The position numbers were made by a program, and so were the translations under genes. DNA of 64,000 bases from Skermania piniformis (lineage in GTDB: Bacteria > Actinomycetota > Actinomycetes > Mycobacteriales > Mycobacteriaceae), in NCBI RefSeq assembly GCF_019285775.1, contig NZ_CP079105.1, positions 3,728,603 through 3,792,602 of the forward strand, in the 5' to 3' direction. Position 1 is the first letter of the stretch. Every line of letters begins with the position of its first letter. Under the pieces are notes generated by a model. It worked only from the letters and a program-made list of their open reading frames with translations, was not told the origin of the DNA and did no database searches. Positions 18,930-27,959 of the stretch are shown one piece after another.

Positions 18930-19961
18930 CTAGCGCGTTCCGACGATCTTGGTGACGGCGCGGACGGTCGCCCGTGTGAGGTGTCGCCGTACGCGAGTCG
19001 CCAACGGTCCGTGCGGTATCGGTGGCGCGGCACCGAACCGTGGAAACAGCCGTAGCGCGTTCGTGCGGTCGATCGCTGCTCGAGCAGGTTCGTCGAGTGC
19101 GGAATCGGTGTCGAGGTGCGCGGCGAAGTACCGACCGGCTTCGGCAGGCGCGAACGGCCAGTCGCTGCCGAACAGCACGTGTCCGGGCTGGGCGAAGGCG
19201 AGCAGGCTCGGAAATGTCGCGGGACTCGCCGACAGTGCGGTGTCGAAGTAGAACGAGGCGAAGTCGTCGAGGCAGTCCAGCGGGCTGCGGCCGGTGTCGG
19301 CGGTGATGGCGAGCGCCATACGATGGGCCGCGTAGGGCACGAACCCGCCGGCGTGGGACAGAATGAAGCTTATGTTCGGATATTTTCGGCGAACACCGTT
19401 GCGTACCAGTAGGTATGCCGCACGGGTGGTGTCGAGGAGAAAGTCTGCGGCAAACGGTGCGATGCCTGGAACTGTAGGGCCGGGCAGCTCGGCCGGGTGG
19501 ATCAGGACGACGCCGTGCCGGTCGTCGAGGACCTGCCACAGGTCGTCCTGTCCGTCCTGTCCGAGATAGCTTCCGGAGTTGTTGGCCAGCAGTACGGCGC
19601 CGTCGGCGCCGAGGATGTCGATGGCGCGGGCCGCTTCGACGCCGGCGGCTGCCGAGTCGGGGAGTGGCACCATGGCGAAGAAGCCGAGCCGGTCGCGGTG
19701 CGGTCGAAGGAGTTCTGCTGTCTCGTCGTTGGTCGCGCGAGCGAGTGCCGCGGCATTCTTCGGCTCGGCGACAAATGTGGTGCCCGGTGCGGACACCGAA
19801 AGCACGGCGTTGGCGGTACCCACGTCATCCATGACTTCGAGCGCGGCCGCGGTGCTCCATTGCGGTAGGTCTCGGCCGCCCACGGCCGTGATTCCGTGTG
19901 CCCGCAGGGCAGCTCGGTAGGAGTCGGGTATCAGATGCTGGTGCACGTCGATGCGGTTCAT
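18930..19961 (-). CDS. Amidohydrolase-2 (ACMSD-like) metal-dependent hydrolase, cytosolic copy
   Basis: A 343-residue TIM-barrel protein: RIDVHQHLIP (metal HxH) at the N-terminus, VVLIHPAELPG, ISFILSHAGGFVPY with the third His, and VLFGSDWPF with the Asp ligand. The family holds decarboxylases of aromatic acids (ACMSD, gamma-resorcylate decarboxylase) and some hydrolases. No signal peptide is present. Its paralogue at 20733-21815 has a Tat signal. Each paralogue is followed by an acyltransferase. The reaction is not decided by the sequence. Confidence 0.85.
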   Translation of the reverse strand: MNRIDVHQHLIPDSYRAALRAHGITAVGGRDLPQWSTAAALEVMDDVGTANAVLSVSAPGTTFVAEPKNAAALARATNDETAELLRPHRDRLGFFAMVPLPDSAAAGVEAARAIDILGADGAVLLANNSGSYLGQDGQDDLWQVLDDRHGVVLIHPAELPGPTVPGIAPFAADFLLDTTRAAYLLVRNGVRRKYPNISFILSHAGGFVPYAAHRMALAITADTGRSPLDCLDDFASFYFDTALSASPATFPSLLAFAQPGHVLFGSDWPFAPAEAGRYFAAHLDTDSALDEPARAAIDRTNALRLFPRFGAAPPIPHGPLATRVRRHLTRATVRAVTKIVGTR

Positions 19962-19977
19962 GGTGTCTTTCTCGGCG

Positions 19978-20736
19978 TCAGCCCAGGATCGGTGTGCGGC
20001 CGGCAGTTTGCCGATCGAGTTCCGCCTGCATGACCGAGTGAACCCGTTGTGCGTAGTCGTCGTCGGATTCGTCCGGCGCCGGCCGCATGGCCGGCAGAAT
20101 CGTGCTGCGCAGCTTGGTGGGTAGCGGCAGGTAGGGTAGGAGCCCGACGAGTCCCAGATTCAGGCCCCAGGGAATCGACAGCGAGATCGGTAGTCGATGT
20201 AGCCGGAACCGTTCGCGGGCGCCGGTGAGTCGGGCGAGCCATTCACCGTCGTCGAGGACGACCACGGACTCGCCGGCGCCGCTGGTCACGACGGGCACGA
20301 TCGGTACTCCGGCTTCGATCGCCAAGCGTGCGAAGCCGCTTCGCCCGCCGAATTCGACGGTGTTGCGGTCCTTCCAGGACTTGAAGGCGTCCATATCGCC
20401 GCCGGGGAAAACGAGGACGTGCTTGCCTTCGGCAAAAGCGTCGAGTGCGGTCGCGCGATTGCCGAGCCGGGCGCCGAACGGTTCGAGGTATTTGCCGACA
20501 CCGATCTGCCACGCGACCTGGTGGGTCAGCGCGATCACCGGCCGCTGGTCGCCGGACTCGTTGTGCGCCAGGCTGAATGCGACGATGTTGAGGTCGAAGA
20601 CGCCGCCGAATCCGTGGTTGGCCACGAACAGTACGGGTTCGTCCGGGATCGGTTCGAGAATCGAGGCTTCGTGGCGGTTGTAGTGCCGGACGAATCCGTC
20701 GACGGCCGCGGTGATCCGATCGGACCATGCCGTCAT
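19978..20736 (-). CDS. Lysophospholipid acyltransferase/DAGAT-like protein, copy 2
   Basis: A 252-residue acyltransferase closely similar to 17993-18868: VLFVANHGFGGVFDLNIV, ALTHQVAWQIGVGKYLEPFGAR, HVLVFPGGDMDAFKSW, and IPWGLNLGLVGLLPYLPLPTKL near the C-terminus. Its ATG overlaps the stop of the Tat amidohydrolase (20733-21815) by 4 bp, so the two are translated together. It lies 16 bp before the other amidohydrolase. It lacks the N-terminal extension of copy 1. Confidence 0.86.
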   Translation of the reverse strand: MTAWSDRITAAVDGFVRHYNRHEASILEPIPDEPVLFVANHGFGGVFDLNIVAFSLAHNESGDQRPVIALTHQVAWQIGVGKYLEPFGARLGNRATALDAFAEGKHVLVFPGGDMDAFKSWKDRNTVEFGGRSGFARLAIEAGVPIVPVVTSGAGESVVVLDDGEWLARLTGARERFRLHRLPISLSIPWGLNLGLVGLLPYLPLPTKLRSTILPAMRPAPDESDDDYAQRVHSVMQAELDRQTAGRTPILG

Positions 20737-21815
20737 GACCCGACCGCGTCTCGGAGTCGCGGCAACTGTCGGAGCGGGTTGAGGCGTTCGATCTCCATGC
20801 GCTGGTCGGTGGTGAAGACTTCGCTCAGTCGCGGCGCCGGGTCGTGGTCCCCCTGCTGCGGCAGGGTGAGGGAGCTGAACGGCCAGTCGGAGCCGAAGAC
20901 GATCTTGTCGCGTCCGGCGACCGCGAGCACGCTGTTCATCGCCGCGGGTGCGCCGCTGAGTGCGGTGTCGTAGTAGAACGTCGAAATCAGGTGCTCGGTG
21001 TCGAGCAGCGAGATCCGGGGTAGGCCGAGCGTGCCGAGGATGGTGTCGTTGGCGACTCCGATCCGGTGCGACAGGAACGGTAGCGTGCCGCCGGCATGGG
21101 AGAGCTGGAAGCGGATGTTCGGGTACCGGTTCATGACGCCGGTGGTCATCATCATCGTCGCGGCGCGAGTGGTGTCGAACGTGAACTCTTCGAGGAAATC
21201 CGGGAGCGGCAGTTCGGGTTTCGCGTCCGACGGGATGGCGGCCGGATGGACGAACACGAATGCGCCCCGGCGGTTCAACTCGATCATCAACGGTTCGTAG
21301 CGGGGGTCGCCGAGGTAGACGCCGTCGTAGGCGGACAGCAATGTCACGCCGTCCAGGTGCAGCACGTCGAGTGCATAGGTGAGTTCGGCGATCGAGGCGC
21401 CGATGTCGGGCATCGGCAACACGGCGAAGCAGCCGAACCGGGTGGGATAGCGCTTGAACAGGTCGGCGGCATAGCTGTTGCAGTAGCGGGCGAGGTCGTT
21501 GGCCTCCCTGCCGCGCAGAAACGAGACGCCCGGGTCGGACACGGCGAGCACACGTGCGGAGATCCCGTAGTAGTCCTGGAAGGCGAGGTCGTCCTCGGGT
21601 GACCAGGTCGGCGTGGGGTAACCGCCGATCGTGAAGTGGCCGTGTTCGAGCAGGGCGGCGCGGTAGTCCGGTGGCAGGAAGTGGGCGTGCAGGTCGATCC
21701 GGTAGGCACCCGAGGGTGCGGCGGACGAGCGTGCCGGTGACCCGGCAAGAGCCAGGCCTGCGGCACCGGCGGCGGCGACGGCGCCGCCGATCAGGCGGCG
21801 TCGGTTGACGGTCAT
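20733..21815 (-). CDS. Tat-exported amidohydrolase-2 (ACMSD-like) protein
   Basis: A 360-residue TIM-barrel metal enzyme with a twin-arginine signal: [21 protein letters not shown], then an AxA-like site near residue 33. The mature part has [13 protein letters not shown] (HxH), [25 protein letters not shown] and [10 protein letters not shown]. It is the paralogue of 18930-19961, but exported and folded with its metal before transport. The ATG overlaps the stop of the aldolase gene by 4 bp. Export suggests that it works on an extracellular or envelope compound. Confidence 0.87.
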   Translation of the reverse strand: MTVNRRRLIGGAVAAAGAAGLALAGSPARSSAAPSGAYRIDLHAHFLPPDYRAALLEHGHFTIGGYPTPTWSPEDDLAFQDYYGISARVLAVSDPGVSFLRGREANDLARYCNSYAADLFKRYPTRFGCFAVLPMPDIGASIAELTYALDVLHLDGVTLLSAYDGVYLGDPRYEPLMIELNRRGAFVFVHPAAIPSDAKPELPLPDFLEEFTFDTTRAATMMMTTGVMNRYPNIRFQLSHAGGTLPFLSHRIGVANDTILGTLGLPRISLLDTEHLISTFYYDTALSGAPAAMNSVLAVAGRDKIVFGSDWPFSSLTLPQQGDHDPAPRLSEVFTTDQRMEIERLNPLRQLPRLRDAVGS

Positions 21816-22831
21816 GCGTTCTCCTTGGCGGCGACGAGGTCGAGTGCGATGTCGACGAGCATGTCTTCCTGGCCGCCGACCAGGCCGCGGCGGCCGACCT
21901 CGACCAGCAGCGAGCGGGCGTCGAGATCGTAACGGGCGGCAGCGGTTTCGGCGTGCCGCAGAAAGCTGGAGTACACCCCGGCGTAGCCGAGGGTCAGGGT
22001 TTCCCGGTCGACGCGCACGGGTCGGTCCTGCAGTGGCCGCACCAGGTCGTCGGCGGCGTCTTCGAGGGCGAACAGGTCGCAGCCGTGGTCCCAGCCGAGT
22101 CGGGCCGCGGCGGCGACGAACACCTCCAGCGGCGCGTTGCCCGCGCCGGCTCCCATGCCGGCCAGGGACGCGTCGACGCGGTACGCGCCGTGCTCGACCG
22201 CGACGATCGAGTTGGCGACGCCCAGGGACAGGTTGTGGTGCGCGTGGATTCCGATTTCTGTTGCCGGAGCCAGGGTGTCACGTAACGCATCGACGCGGTC
22301 GGCGACGTCGCGCATGGTCAGCGCGCCGCCCGAATCGACGACGTACACACAGGTGGCGCCGTAGTTCTCCATCAGTTTCGCCTGCTCGGCGAGCGCGGCG
22401 GGCGTGGTCATGTGGCTCATCATCAGGAAGCCGACGGTGTCCATGCCGAGCTCCCGGGCGGCTGCCAGGTGCTGGGCGGAGATGTCGGCCTCGGTGCAAT
22501 GGGTGGCGACGCGCACGATCGACGCGCCCGCGGCGTGTGCCTGTTTCAGGTGGTGCACGGTGCCGATTCCGGGCAGTAGCAGCGTCGCGATCTTCGCGCG
22601 GTCGACAGCGCCGGCGACGGCTTCGATCCATTCGAGGTCGGTGTGCGCGCCGAACCCGTACACACAACTGGATCCGCCGAGGCCGTCGCCGTGGGCGACC
22701 TCGATCGAGTCGACGCCGGCGGCGTCGAGCGCTCGGGCGATCGCGACGGCTTGGTCGAGGCTGTACTGGTGGCGCACGGCGTGCATGCCGTCGCGCAGGG
22801 TGACGTCGCTGATGTAGACGTTCGTGGTCAT
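21812..22831 (-). CDS. 4-hydroxy-2-oxovalerate aldolase (HsaF/MhpE family)
   Basis: A 339-residue Mn-dependent class II pyruvate aldolase from ATG 22831. Motifs are [18 protein letters not shown] (catalytic Arg, metal Asp), [12 protein letters not shown], and the metal pair in [16 protein letters not shown]. It splits 4-hydroxy-2-oxoacids into pyruvate and an aldehyde, channelled to the acylating dehydrogenase encoded next to it. The start overlaps that gene's stop by 4 bp. It belongs to a second lower-pathway set separate from hsaE-hsaG at 1-1325. Confidence 0.93.
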   Translation of the reverse strand: MTTNVYISDVTLRDGMHAVRHQYSLDQAVAIARALDAAGVDSIEVAHGDGLGGSSCVYGFGAHTDLEWIEAVAGAVDRAKIATLLLPGIGTVHHLKQAHAAGASIVRVATHCTEADISAQHLAAARELGMDTVGFLMMSHMTTPAALAEQAKLMENYGATCVYVVDSGGALTMRDVADRVDALRDTLAPATEIGIHAHHNLSLGVANSIVAVEHGAYRVDASLAGMGAGAGNAPLEVFVAAAARLGWDHGCDLFALEDAADDLVRPLQDRPVRVDRETLTLGYAGVYSSFLRHAETAAARYDLDARSLLVEVGRRGLVGGQEDMLVDIALDLVAAKENA

Positions 22832-23781
22832 GCCGGAACTCCTGCGGTGGCGGCGATGCGTTCGGCGGTCGCGAGCGCGGCCGAGGTCATGATGTCGAGG
22901 TTGCCCGCATACGCGGGCAGGTAGTGCGCGGCGCCGGTGACTTCGAGCAGCGCGGTCACCCTGGTACCGACGAATTTCCCGGTTTCGGGAATGTGCAGCG
23001 GGTTGTCGTGGCCGAAGGTTTCGAATTGGACGCGCTGTTTGAGTCGGTAGCCGGGCACGTACCCGCGAACCTTCTCGACCATGTCCAGGATCGAGTTCTC
23101 GATCGCGGAGTGGTCGGCGTCGCCGTCGACCAGGCAGTAGACGGTGTTGCGCATCAGGATCGGCGGGTCGGCGGGATTGAGGATCATCACCGCTTTGCCG
23201 CGTTGCGCGCCGCCGACCTTTTCCAAGGCGAGGGAGGTGGTTTCGGTGAACTCGTCGATGTTGGCCCGGGTTCCGGGACCGGCCGATCTGGACGAGATCG
23301 AGGACACGATCTCGGCGTAGGAGACGATGCCGACCTGGCTGACCGCGGCGACGATCGGCACGGTGGCCTGTCCACCGCAGGTCACCATGTTCAGGTTCGC
23401 CTCGTCGAGGTGGTCGTCGAGGTTGACGACCGGGACGCAGTACGGTCCGACAGCGGCCGGGGTGAGATCGAGGACCCGCACGCCGGTGTCGCGCAGCTTC
23501 GCCCAGTTCGACAGGTGCGCTCCGGCCGATGTCGCATCGAACACGACCTTGATGTCGGCGAAGTCGGGCAGGGCGAGCAGGCCGTCGATGCCGTCCGAGG
23601 TCGTCGCAACGCCGAGCCGGCGCGCCCGGGCCAGGCCGTCGGAGTCCGGGTCGATACCGACCATCGCTCCCATCTGCAGATGCTGGCCGTTTCGGATGAT
23701 CTTGAACATCAGATCGGTACCGATGTTGCCGGACCCGATGATGGCCGCCGACCACTTCTCGGGTTCTGTTGAGCGGGACAC
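22828..23781 (-). CDS. Acylating acetaldehyde dehydrogenase (HsaG/MhpF family)
   Basis: A 317-residue NAD-dependent enzyme: [17 protein letters not shown] Rossmann motif near residue 12, catalytic Cys in [12 protein letters not shown] near 131, [16 protein letters not shown], and a C-terminal [19 protein letters not shown]. It turns the aldehyde from the adjacent aldolase into acyl-CoA and probably forms a channelled complex with it. It is clearly paralogous to hsaG at 1-528. It lies 32 bp after the hydratase gene. Confidence 0.93.
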   Translation of the reverse strand: MSRSTEPEKWSAAIIGSGNIGTDLMFKIIRNGQHLQMGAMVGIDPDSDGLARARRLGVATTSDGIDGLLALPDFADIKVVFDATSAGAHLSNWAKLRDTGVRVLDLTPAAVGPYCVPVVNLDDHLDEANLNMVTCGGQATVPIVAAVSQVGIVSYAEIVSSISSRSAGPGTRANIDEFTETTSLALEKVGGAQRGKAVMILNPADPPILMRNTVYCLVDGDADHSAIENSILDMVEKVRGYVPGYRLKQRVQFETFGHDNPLHIPETGKFVGTRVTALLEVTGAAHYLPAYAGNLDIMTSAALATAERIAATAGVPA

Positions 23782-23813
23782 GAAGAACTCCTCCGTCGAG
23801 ATAACTGGGTGGA

Positions 23814-24614
23814 CTAGCGGAAAGTGATCGAGACGTCGCCGAGCCCGGCGAAGCGGGCCGTGACCTCGTCACCGGCCTTGACGAACGGCGCGGGGGTGCA
23901 TGCGCCGGGCAGCAGGACCTGACCCGGCTGCAGCACGACACCGAAGGGTGCGACCGCGTTCGCCAGCCACGCGACGGCTTCGGCGGGGTGGCCGAGAACG
24001 TCGGCACCGGTACCGGTGGCCACGACGTCACCGTTGATCTCGAGCTCGACGGCGACATCGGGAAGCAGGCCCACGCGGTCGATCGATATCCATTCCGCCA
24101 GGACGACAGCGGCTGAGCTGGCATTGTCTGCAATGGTGTCCGCGAGCTTGATCTTCCAGTCCGCAACCCGGCTGTCGACGATCTCCACGGACGCCGCAAC
24201 CGACTCGGTCGCCGCCATCACATCTGTGGCCGTCACGCCGGGACCGGCCAGGGCCGTGTGCAGGCGGAAGGCGATTTCGGGCTCTACCCGCGGAGCGCAC
24301 AAGTCTGCGGCACGCACCTCGTCACCGGAAGCGAAAACCATGCTCTCCAACAGGTGGCCGTAGTCGGGCTCGTCGACGCCGAGCAGTGCCTGCATCGCCT
24401 TGGCGGTGAGGCCGATCTTGTGTCCGGCCAGCGCATCACCCGCGGCCACGCGAGTGTCGATGTTGATCTGCTGAATCGCGTAGGCCTGGGCCGGGGTCAG
24501 GCCCGGGAAGAGTTCGGTCAACGGCGGGATCGGCGCCTTGTTCAGCTCCGCCGCGCGGAGCTGGGCCGCCGCATCCTCCAGGTCGGTCTCGGGTAACGAG
24601 GAGGCGGCCGTCAT
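23814..24614 (-). CDS. 2-hydroxypenta-2,4-dienoate hydratase (HsaE/MhpD family)
   Basis: A 266-residue hydratase with [40 protein letters not shown] and [16 protein letters not shown], the same signature set as hsaE at 540-1325. It hydrates the dienoate released by the meta-cleavage hydrolase encoded at 27099. Its start overlaps the stop of the TetR gene by 4 bp, so regulator and pathway genes share a transcript, and pathway and repressor levels are tied. Confidence 0.92.
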   Translation of the reverse strand: MTAASSLPETDLEDAAAQLRAAELNKAPIPPLTELFPGLTPAQAYAIQQINIDTRVAAGDALAGHKIGLTAKAMQALLGVDEPDYGHLLESMVFASGDEVRAADLCAPRVEPEIAFRLHTALAGPGVTATDVMAATESVAASVEIVDSRVADWKIKLADTIADNASSAAVVLAEWISIDRVGLLPDVAVELEINGDVVATGTGADVLGHPAEAVAWLANAVAPFGVVLQPGQVLLPGACTPAPFVKAGDEVTARFAGLGDVSITFR

Positions 24615-25258
24615 GGGGTTTCCTTCCGGTTGCTGCTGGTCTGGCCGAGTTGTTCGGCGAGTTGGGAAATCGACGTGGCGAGCAGGTCGAACTGCGCGGG
24701 CAGGTCGTCCTCGAGGTTGCTGGCTTCGCCGGCGACAAAGAGTCCGTCCGCGGTCGCCAACGCGTAGTTCGCCAGCAGCTGCACGGAGCGGTCGTCCAGG
24801 TCCGGGTAGTGCGAACGCAGGTTTTCGCGGATCAGGCTGCGGGCGCCGTCGCGGACCTGTAGATACATCGCGCGAGCCTTCGGCTCCTCGGGGCGATGCT
24901 CGAGCACCAGCATCAGGCCGAGGCGCAGAAAGTCCGGGGCCGCCCGCAAGCTACGAAGCGCTTGCTGGGCCAGCACATGCGCGTAATTGCCGTCCTCGGC
25001 ACCCAACGGCGATGTCACAACCGCCACCCACGCCCCGTAGCTACGTTCGATCACCGCGGCGAGCAGATCGTCCTTGTCCGCAAAATGCCAGTAGATCGAA
25101 CTCGGCGGCAAGCCGGAAACTTTGCTCACCGCCGCGATGGACGTTCCGCTGTACCCGCGCATCGACGCAATCTCCGAGGCGGCATCGAGGATCCGCTCGC
25201 GCGACTCGTCACCGTTCGAACGCCTGCGGCGACCGGGACCATTGCCGACGTCTGCCAC
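24611..25258 (-). CDS. TetR-family regulator of the ring-cleavage cluster
   Basis: A 215-residue TetR protein. The HTH is GTSIAAVSKVSGLPPSSIYWHF; the ligand domain contains APDFLRLGLMLVLEHRPEEP. GTG 25256-25258 has GGAGGG upstream and matches the start of the paralogue at 7058; the longer frame to 25354 would cover the palindromic operator. It is the first gene of the left arm and divergent from the monooxygenase operon. Two palindromes lie between, so it probably represses both arms and is released by a pathway compound. Confidence 0.92.
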   Translation of the reverse strand: MADVGNGPGRRRRSNGDESRERILDAASEIASMRGYSGTSIAAVSKVSGLPPSSIYWHFADKDDLLAAVIERSYGAWVAVVTSPLGAEDGNYAHVLAQQALRSLRAAPDFLRLGLMLVLEHRPEEPKARAMYLQVRDGARSLIRENLRSHYPDLDDRSVQLLANYALATADGLFVAGEASNLEDDLPAQFDLLATSISQLAEQLGQTSSNRKETP

Positions 25259-25295
25259 AAACCCTCCTCTCCCTCGACGAGCAACTGCCCCGAGC

Positions 25296-25319
25296 GTACT
25301 GTAGCGATCGATACGGTAC
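25296..25319. promoter_or_regulatory. 24-bp imperfect palindrome, likely TetR operator 1
   Basis: Two 12-base arms, GTACTGTAGCGA and TCGATACGGTAC, pair at 10 of 12 positions about a central GATC. The site lies 38 bp upstream of the TetR start at 25258. Size and symmetry fit a TetR dimer-pair operator. The TACTGTAG half recurs in operator 2 (25413-25431), and the GCGATC core recurs before the paralogous TetR at 6893-6906. Confidence 0.72.
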
Positions 25320-25412
25320 AACCGCTTTGGGCGGCCCCACCCATGCCGGGCCAACTTAACGAAAACGCGCAGTCGACACCGGAATATGGTGCATAATCGA
25401 CGTTATCGGAAT

Positions 25413-25431
25413 GACCACTACAGTAGTAGTC
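25413..25431. promoter_or_regulatory. 19-bp palindrome, likely TetR operator 2
   Basis: GACCACTAC and GTAGTAGTC flank a central A; 8 of 9 arm positions pair. It sits 76 bp before the monooxygenase ATG at 25507 and contains CTACAGTA, the complement of the TACTGTAG half of operator 1. Its place supports starting the monooxygenase at 25507, not at the in-frame ATG 25411 inside the palindrome. Confidence 0.65.
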
Positions 25432-25506
25432 ATCCCTACAGCTCTAATGATCGACAGCCAGCAACCTGACCCGAACTCAGGCCACTCGACGAGGAGTCAC
25501 GCCCCC

Positions 25507-27069
25507 ATGACTGACCAGCCCTACGACGTCGCAATCGTCGGCTACGGCCCGACCGGCGTCACCGCAGCGAATCTGCTCGGCCAAGCCGGCCTGAAGGTCG
25601 TCGTGATCGAACGGGAGCCGTCGATCTACGCACGCGCGCGGGCGATCTCCACCGACGAAGAGGTGGTCCGCATCTGGCAGCAAGTCGGTCTCGCCGACCG
25701 CCTCAAGGAGGACATGCTCACCGAACGCCCGATCGACTTCGTCGACGCCCACAACAAGACGATGGTCAGCTTCGCCGCACCGGTGCGTGGTCACGGCCAC
25801 CCGCCGCAGATGTTCATCTATCAGCCGGCGCTCGAACAAGTGCTGCGCGACGGCGTCGACCGATTCCCCAACGTCGAAGTAATGCTCGAGCGCGAGGTGG
25901 TGAAGGTCCGGCAGGACGCCGCCGGAGTCGAGCTGATGGTCGCCGACAACACGTCCGACACCTTCGTCCGTGTCCACGCCAAGTACGTGATCGCGGCCGA
26001 CGGAGGTTCGAGTGGCATCCGCGGACTCCTCGGCGTCGGCTACGCAGGCAAGACCTACGAGGACAAATGGGTCGTCATCGACACCAAGGTCCTGAAGAGC
26101 TGGCCGGACGTCGATCGCTTGCGCTTCCACTGCAACCCGCTGCGGCCCGCGGTCGACTGTCCGACCCCGCTCGATCATCACCGTTGGGAGTTCCCGGTCC
26201 TACCGGGCGAGGACGCATCGAAGCTGACGACCGACGACAACGTCTGGAAGCTGCTCGACTGGCAAGGGGTCACCCGCGACCATGTCGACGTCTTGCGTGC
26301 CGTCGTCTACAGCCATCACGTCCGGTTCGCCGATCGGTGGCGGGTAGGACGGATCTTCCTCGCCGGCGACGCGGCCCACGCGATGCCACCGTGGATCGGG
26401 CAAGGCATGGCTGCCGGAGTGCGCGACGCGGCGAACCTGTGCTGGAAACTCGCCGCGGTCGTCAAGGGCGAACTTCCCGATTCTGTTCTCGACAGCTACC
26501 AGACCGAACGCATGCCCCACGTTCGCGACATCACCGACAAAGCGGTATTCGTCGGAAAGATCATCACCGAGCGCAACCCGACACTGACCACATTGCGCAA
26601 CCCCGCACTGCGGATCCTGAATGTGTTACCGGTGGTCGGCAAGCGGTTCAAGGACGGGAACTGGGTCCCCGAAGCGCACTACCCCGACGGATTCTTCGAT
26701 ACCGACAAAGCCGGTGCGACCGGGTGGAAGACGATCCAGCCGTGGGTACTCGACTCCGAAGGAACCCGCCGGCGACTCGATGACGTGCTGGGCAGTCAGT
26801 GGACGGTGCTGTACCGGACACGCACCGGCGGCATCGATGCCTGGACCAAGGCGGGAGCGCAGCTCGTCCAACTCGTTCCCGGCGGAAGCAACCCGGAATC
26901 GGACCGCATCGTCGACATCGACAACACCCTCATCAAGTGGATGAAGACCAAAGGCGCCACGGCCATAGCGATCCGTCCCGACGGATTCGTCTATTCCGCG
27001 GCCGGCGACGGCAGCCCACTCCCCCCTCCGCCGGCGGGCCTCAGGGCTTCAGCACTCTCGCCCGCCTGA
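25507..27069 (+). CDS. FAD-dependent aromatic hydroxylase (MhpA-like)
   Basis: A 520-residue class A flavoprotein monooxygenase. It has YDVAIVGYGPTGVTAANLLG (GxGxxG) at the N-terminus, AKYVIAADGGSSGIRGLLG (the DG motif) near residue 157, and FLAGDAAHAMPPWIGQGMAAG (GD motif) near 283. The length and order are those of 3-(3-hydroxyphenyl)propionate hydroxylase. It would hydroxylate a phenol next to its OH, giving a catechol for the dioxygenase encoded two genes on. GAGGAG lies upstream of ATG 25507. Confidence 0.9.
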   Translation: MTDQPYDVAIVGYGPTGVTAANLLGQAGLKVVVIEREPSIYARARAISTDEEVVRIWQQVGLADRLKEDMLTERPIDFVDAHNKTMVSFAAPVRGHGHPPQMFIYQPALEQVLRDGVDRFPNVEVMLEREVVKVRQDAAGVELMVADNTSDTFVRVHAKYVIAADGGSSGIRGLLGVGYAGKTYEDKWVVIDTKVLKSWPDVDRLRFHCNPLRPAVDCPTPLDHHRWEFPVLPGEDASKLTTDDNVWKLLDWQGVTRDHVDVLRAVVYSHHVRFADRWRVGRIFLAGDAAHAMPPWIGQGMAAGVRDAANLCWKLAAVVKGELPDSVLDSYQTERMPHVRDITDKAVFVGKIITERNPTLTTLRNPALRILNVLPVVGKRFKDGNWVPEAHYPDGFFDTDKAGATGWKTIQPWVLDSEGTRRRLDDVLGSQWTVLYRTRTGGIDAWTKAGAQLVQLVPGGSNPESDRIVDIDNTLIKWMKTKGATAIAIRPDGFVYSAAGDGSPLPPPPAGLRASALSPA

Positions 27070-27098
27070 CCCCGATCGCTCGAAAGGACGCAGACACC

Positions 27099-27956
27099 AT
27101 GATCACCTCACTCACCGAAGGAACCGTCGACTACGACGGCAACACCATCTTCTACGCCGAGGCCGGGTCAGGACCCGCCGTCGTGCTATTGCACGGCGGT
27201 GGCCCCGGAGCAAGCGGAGTGTCCAACTACGGCCGCAACATCGACACGCTCGCGGAGCACTTCCGGGTCATCGTTCCGGACATGCCCGGATACGGACGTT
27301 CGAGCAAGGTCGTCAACCGCAGCGACCCGTTCGGCGGGCTCGCCGACGGGGTACGCGGACTGCTCGACGGCCTGGGCCTGGACAAGGCGGACCTGGTCGG
27401 CAACTCCTACGGCGGGGCCGCGGCCCTCCGGTTCGCGCTGGAAAGCCCCGAGCGCGTGGGGCGTCTCGTTCTCATGGGACCCGGCGGTATCGGAACGACC
27501 CGCGCGCTGCCCACGGCCGGCTTGAACTGCCTGCTCGACTACTACGGCGGCAGCGGACCCAGCCGCGACAAACTCGCAAAGTTCGTCAAGGAGTATCTCG
27601 TCTACGACGCCGCCGAAGTGCCGGACGAAATCATCGACATCCGTTACGAGTCGAGCATCGACCCCGACGTCGTCGCCAACCCACCGCTGCGCCGTCCCTC
27701 CGGCATCACCGCGCCGCTGACCCTGTGGCGCATGGATTTCACCCGCGATTCCCGGCTGAAGGAACTACAGACTCCGACCCTGGTCGTCTGGGGTGCCGAA
27801 GACAAGGTGAACCGGCCCGACGGCGCCAAGATGCTTGCCGACACCATGCCGAACTGCGACCTGTTGCTGGTGTCCAAGGCCGGCCACTGGGTCCAGTGGG
27901 AGCGCGCCGAATTCTTCAACGCGATTACCCGTGACTTCCTCACCGAAAGCAACTGA
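27099..27956 (+). CDS. Meta-cleavage product hydrolase (HsaD/MhpC/BphD family)
   Basis: A 285-residue C-C bond hydrolase. It has the oxyanion segment LLHGGGPGASGVSNY, nucleophile elbow LVGNSYGGAAALRF near residue 108, VVWGAEDKVNRPDGA with the acid, and KAGHWVQWERAEFFN with the His. It cleaves the 2-hydroxy-6-oxo-dienoate from extradiol ring opening into 2-hydroxypentadienoate and an acid. AAAGGA lies upstream of ATG 27099. It is followed after 3 bp by the dioxygenase gene. Confidence 0.93.
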   Translation: MITSLTEGTVDYDGNTIFYAEAGSGPAVVLLHGGGPGASGVSNYGRNIDTLAEHFRVIVPDMPGYGRSSKVVNRSDPFGGLADGVRGLLDGLGLDKADLVGNSYGGAAALRFALESPERVGRLVLMGPGGIGTTRALPTAGLNCLLDYYGGSGPSRDKLAKFVKEYLVYDAAEVPDEIIDIRYESSIDPDVVANPPLRRPSGITAPLTLWRMDFTRDSRLKELQTPTLVVWGAEDKVNRPDGAKMLADTMPNCDLLLVSKAGHWVQWERAEFFNAITRDFLTESN

Positions 27957-27959
27957 CAA

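Noticed and set aside
21812-24199. One 795-codon minus-strand frame through the aldolase and beyond
   Set aside because: Only the last 340 codons match the aldolase; the first part overlaps the dehydrogenase and hydratase in another frame and has no similarity.
25287-25431. KstR2 operator in the ring-cleavage divergent promoter
   Set aside because: The KstR2 consensus AnCAAGnnCTTGnT does not occur; the palindromes there have a different sequence.
25411-25506. ATG 25411 as the start of the flavin hydroxylase
   Set aside because: It lies inside the 19-bp palindrome, lacks a Shine-Dalgarno sequence and adds residues with no homology; ATG 25507 directly precedes the FAD motif.
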